Of a DNA stretch of 64,000 nucleotides, positions 62,302-64,000 are shown piece after piece. A program made the position numbers and the translations under genes. A model generated the notes under the pieces. The model was not told the origin of the DNA, did no database searches, and saw only the letters and a program-made list of their open reading frames with translations. Source of the DNA: Paenibacillus odorifer (lineage in GTDB: Bacteria; Bacillota; Bacilli; Paenibacillales; Paenibacillaceae); contig NZ_CP009428.1 in NCBI RefSeq assembly GCF_000758725.1, positions 1,612,001 to 1,676,000 on the forward strand, in the 5' to 3' direction. Positions within the stretch are counted from its first letter, which is position 1; the number at the start of each line of letters is the position of its first letter.

Positions 62302-62344
62302 CAACATGCTTATACAATAGAATTAATAAGGTTGGAGAGGGGAC

Positions 62345-63433
62345 ATGGATATGGATGCTGTTCATAAAGACAAGATTTTAATCAAAAATGAAAAGCTTAT
62401 TAGCATGGTCATTGAACGGGCTAAGAGAGATTTTTCTGATGATATTGCAATTATAGGGCTTACAGGTTCTTTTAGTACTGGGGATTTTCATGAAAAAAGC
62501 GATCTTGATCTAATCATAATTAATAACACAGAGCAAGGCTGGGGGATATCTTCGTGTTTTATTTTGGATGATATTGGATACGATCTATATTGTACGCCAT
62601 GGGAAACAAGGATAGAAGATCAAGCCAATCTCGAGAGTCCAATGATTTCATGTCTGGTGGATTTACAGGTGTTATACTGTGCAAAACCCGAATATTTGGA
62701 AAAGCTAAATTTATATAAACAGAGAGCACTCGATGCTCTGGCCATGCCTATAGGGAGAGAATGTATCAGTAGAGCGAAAAAGTGTATAGACATAGCAAAA
62801 CAGGAATATGCGAATACATTACTTTCTGAAGATATAGGAGCAGTAAGGTATGATTCAAGCGAAGTTTTATACAATTTGTTAAATGCGCTAACTCATTTGA
62901 ACAATACTTATTTCAAACGGGGAATTAAGAGATATTTGGAGGAAATAGCTACGTACCGTTATGTTCCTGATGATTTTGAAAAGACATATATGGCTGTGAT
63001 AGAGGCGAAGACTATCGATGAAATCAGAAGTGCAGTATATAAGGCACTTAAAAACATCAATGATTTATATAATAAAATGTATAAGGATTTTGTAGTGCAG
63101 CCTGTCCCAAGCTATGATAATCTTGGCGGAACTTATGAGGAATTATGGTGCAACTACCGCAATAAGATTATAGCAAGTGTAGAATCGGGTGATAGATCGT
63201 ATGCGTATCTTGCAGCAATGGGCATACAAGGTTTTCTTGATGAAATGACAGAATGGAAGGGAACTAAAAAGTTTGATATCATGCAGTATTTTGATTCTGA
63301 CCATCTTCAAGTCTTTAAAAATGAGTTTCTGAAGGTCATGGATGAATATCTGGAGGAATATAACAAGGTAGGCAGGAAAGTCGAACGATACAATACTTTC
63401 GAGCAATTATATAACCAATATATGAAGGTATAG
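62345..63433 (+). CDS. Nucleotidyltransferase-domain protein, 362 aa
   Basis: Pol-beta-type nucleotidyltransferase: IIGLTGSFSTGDFHEKSDLD, with the GS motif and the metal-binding SDLDL pair. The rest is helical (CISRAKKCIDIAKQEYANTL, VLYNLLNALTHLNN), as in aminoglycoside adenylyltransferase-like proteins. It could modify a drug, a tRNA-like target or a protein. Resistance is possible but not shown. GGAGAGGGG precedes the start; ATG 62351 is an alternative. It is preceded by an inverted repeat and followed by a terminator. Confidence 0.8.
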   Translation: MDMDAVHKDKILIKNEKLISMVIERAKRDFSDDIAIIGLTGSFSTGDFHEKSDLDLIIINNTEQGWGISSCFILDDIGYDLYCTPWETRIEDQANLESPMISCLVDLQVLYCAKPEYLEKLNLYKQRALDALAMPIGRECISRAKKCIDIAKQEYANTLLSEDIGAVRYDSSEVLYNLLNALTHLNNTYFKRGIKRYLEEIATYRYVPDDFEKTYMAVIEAKTIDEIRSAVYKALKNINDLYNKMYKDFVVQPVPSYDNLGGTYEELWCNYRNKIIASVESGDRSYAYLAAMGIQGFLDEMTEWKGTKKFDIMQYFDSDHLQVFKNEFLKVMDEYLEEYNKVGRKVERYNTFEQLYNQYMKV

Positions 63434-63434
63434 A

Positions 63435-63478
63435 AAATAGCCCACTACCAATCTTTGGATTGGAGTGAGCTATTTTTT
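63435..63478 (+). terminator. Terminator of the nucleotidyltransferase gene
   Basis: AAATAGC...CCAATC-TTTG-GATTGG...GCTATTT with a TTTTTTA tail. Confidence 0.85.
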
Positions 63479-63480
63479 AT

Positions 63481-63533
63481 TTGACAAGAAAACTTGGCGT
63501 ATTATAATAATGATGACAAGAAAACTTGTCATC
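63481..63533 (+). promoter_or_regulatory. Promoter with paired XRE-type operators
   Basis: TTGACA (63481-63486), a 16-nt spacer, TATAAT (63503-63508). The 15-mer TGACAAGAAAACTTG occurs at 63482-63496 and again at 63514-63528, exactly 32 bp apart. The second copy is part of a perfect palindrome with arms GATGACAAG / CTTGTCATC. One site covers the -35 region and the other the start of transcription, a good autorepression design. Confidence 0.75.
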
Positions 63534-63562
63534 ATCTTTTCAATTTGAAAGGAGAAATTTTT

Positions 63563-63889
63563 ATGAAAAAGGAAGAAATATTAGAAAAAAGCAGAAATGA
63601 AAAAGGAGACGAAGGAAAAGAATTTGTATTTGCTAAAGGCAGAAAAAGCGGATTCATTGGAATGTTGATTGTATTTTGCATTCTGAGTGTCTTCAGTTTA
63701 TATAATCATAGTCAAGAAACAAATCTTGCATTAAAAGCCTTGATAGCCATGTTTTTTGGATATTTGAGCTGTGAAGGTCTTGGGATGTATTCTGTAACTA
63801 AGAAAAAGATGCATTTACTCAATTTCATTTTAGGATTAATTATAAGTGTTTCGTTTTTGTTTATTTACTTTTATGGGATGAGTGATTAG
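63563..63889 (+). CDS. Small membrane protein (DUF6442-like), 108 aa
   Basis: A charged N-terminus (MKKEEILEKSRNEKGDEGKE) is followed by three hydrophobic segments (FIGMLIVFCILSVFSLY, LKALIAMFFGYLS, LLNFILGLIISVSFLFIYFY). This matches small membrane proteins usually paired with an XRE regulator. ATG 63563 follows AAAGGAG; the longer frame from 63494 crosses the operator region and is unlikely. Function unknown. Confidence 0.8.
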   Translation: MKKEEILEKSRNEKGDEGKEFVFAKGRKSGFIGMLIVFCILSVFSLYNHSQETNLALKALIAMFFGYLSCEGLGMYSVTKKKMHLLNFILGLIISVSFLFIYFYGMSD

Positions 63890-63890
63890 T

Positions 63891-64000
63891 ATGAGTGAAC
63901 CTTTGGTTTTAAAAAATAAACTGCGCGAAGCAAGAACGGAACAAAAATTATCGCAAGCACAATTGGCAGAAATGGTGGGTGTCTCAAGAAATACTATAAG
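63891..64000 (+). CDS. XRE-family regulator, 5' part (cut by the window end)
   Basis: Starts MSEPLVLKNKLREARTEQKL and continues SQAQLAEMVGVSRNTI, the first helices of an XRE/Cro-type helix-turn-helix. It starts one base after the stop of the DUF6442-like gene. The rest lies outside the window. It probably binds the paired operators at 63482 and 63514. Confidence 0.88.
   Translation, partial: MSEPLVLKNKLREARTEQKLSQAQLAEMVGVSRNTI

Noticed and set aside
1..64000. tRNA, rRNA, CRISPR arrays or riboswitches
   Set aside because: None was recognised by eye on either strand; no S-box-like leader was seen before the MetNIQ-like operon.

Overview
The window looks like the chromosome of a spore-forming Bacillota, most likely Paenibacillus (inference). 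Reasons: strong GGAGG-type ribosome binding sites, TTG/GTG starts, fragments closely matching the sporulation sigma factor SigK, a three-SLH-domain surface protein, several LplB/YtcP-type ABC sugar importers with large lipoprotein binding proteins, and many LacI-type regulators. No tRNA, rRNA or CRISPR array was seen.

Layout. (1) 1-13,000 is accessory and decayed: a serine recombinase with a coupled small gene, an IS110-family element whose transposase frame has an amber stop at codon 4, a broken Rhs C-terminus with toxin/immunity remnants, two unknown small genes, a frameshifted SLH-anchored amidase, a broken zeta-toxin-like gene, a nitronate monooxygenase gene, and the first three of five partial sigK copies. 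(2) 13,270-20,000 holds a LacI-type regulator divergent from a six-gene operon: a MetNIQ-like ABC importer, a tautomerase-like protein, an aldo/keto reductase and an M20 peptidase. (3) 20,158-23,070 has sigK fragments 4 and 5 around a YczE-like membrane protein and a MerR/alcohol dehydrogenase pair. (4) 23,400-49,950 is a carbohydrate region: a sugar ABC importer, a MATE exporter, an AAA+ ATPase, a fructan locus (LacI regulator, LplB/YtcP permeases, binding lipoprotein, intracellular GH32, ROK fructokinase, secreted modular GH32), and a second glycan operon (LacI regulator, BadF-type kinase, GH4, ABC importer, secreted GH-like protein). (5) 50,200-64,000 is mixed: a zinc-ribbon protein, a PadR-controlled ABC-2 exporter, a DinG-like helicase, an orphan histidine kinase, a V4R protein, an MFS/phosphodiesterase/YitT cluster, a nucleotidyltransferase, and a DUF6442-like/XRE pair cut by the window end.

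How the genes work together. In the fructan locus the large secreted GH32 would degrade polymer outside, the ABC system would import oligomers, and the cytoplasmic GH32 and fructokinase would finish the job. In the 41-50 kb operon the imported glycoside is probably phosphorylated by the BadF-type kinase before GH4 cleavage.

The most unusual feature is the set of five partial copies of the sigK 3' region spread over about 17.5 kb. Three share a 41-42 bp left block, and two are followed by a terminator hairpin whose stem and loop recur at three other loci in the window.
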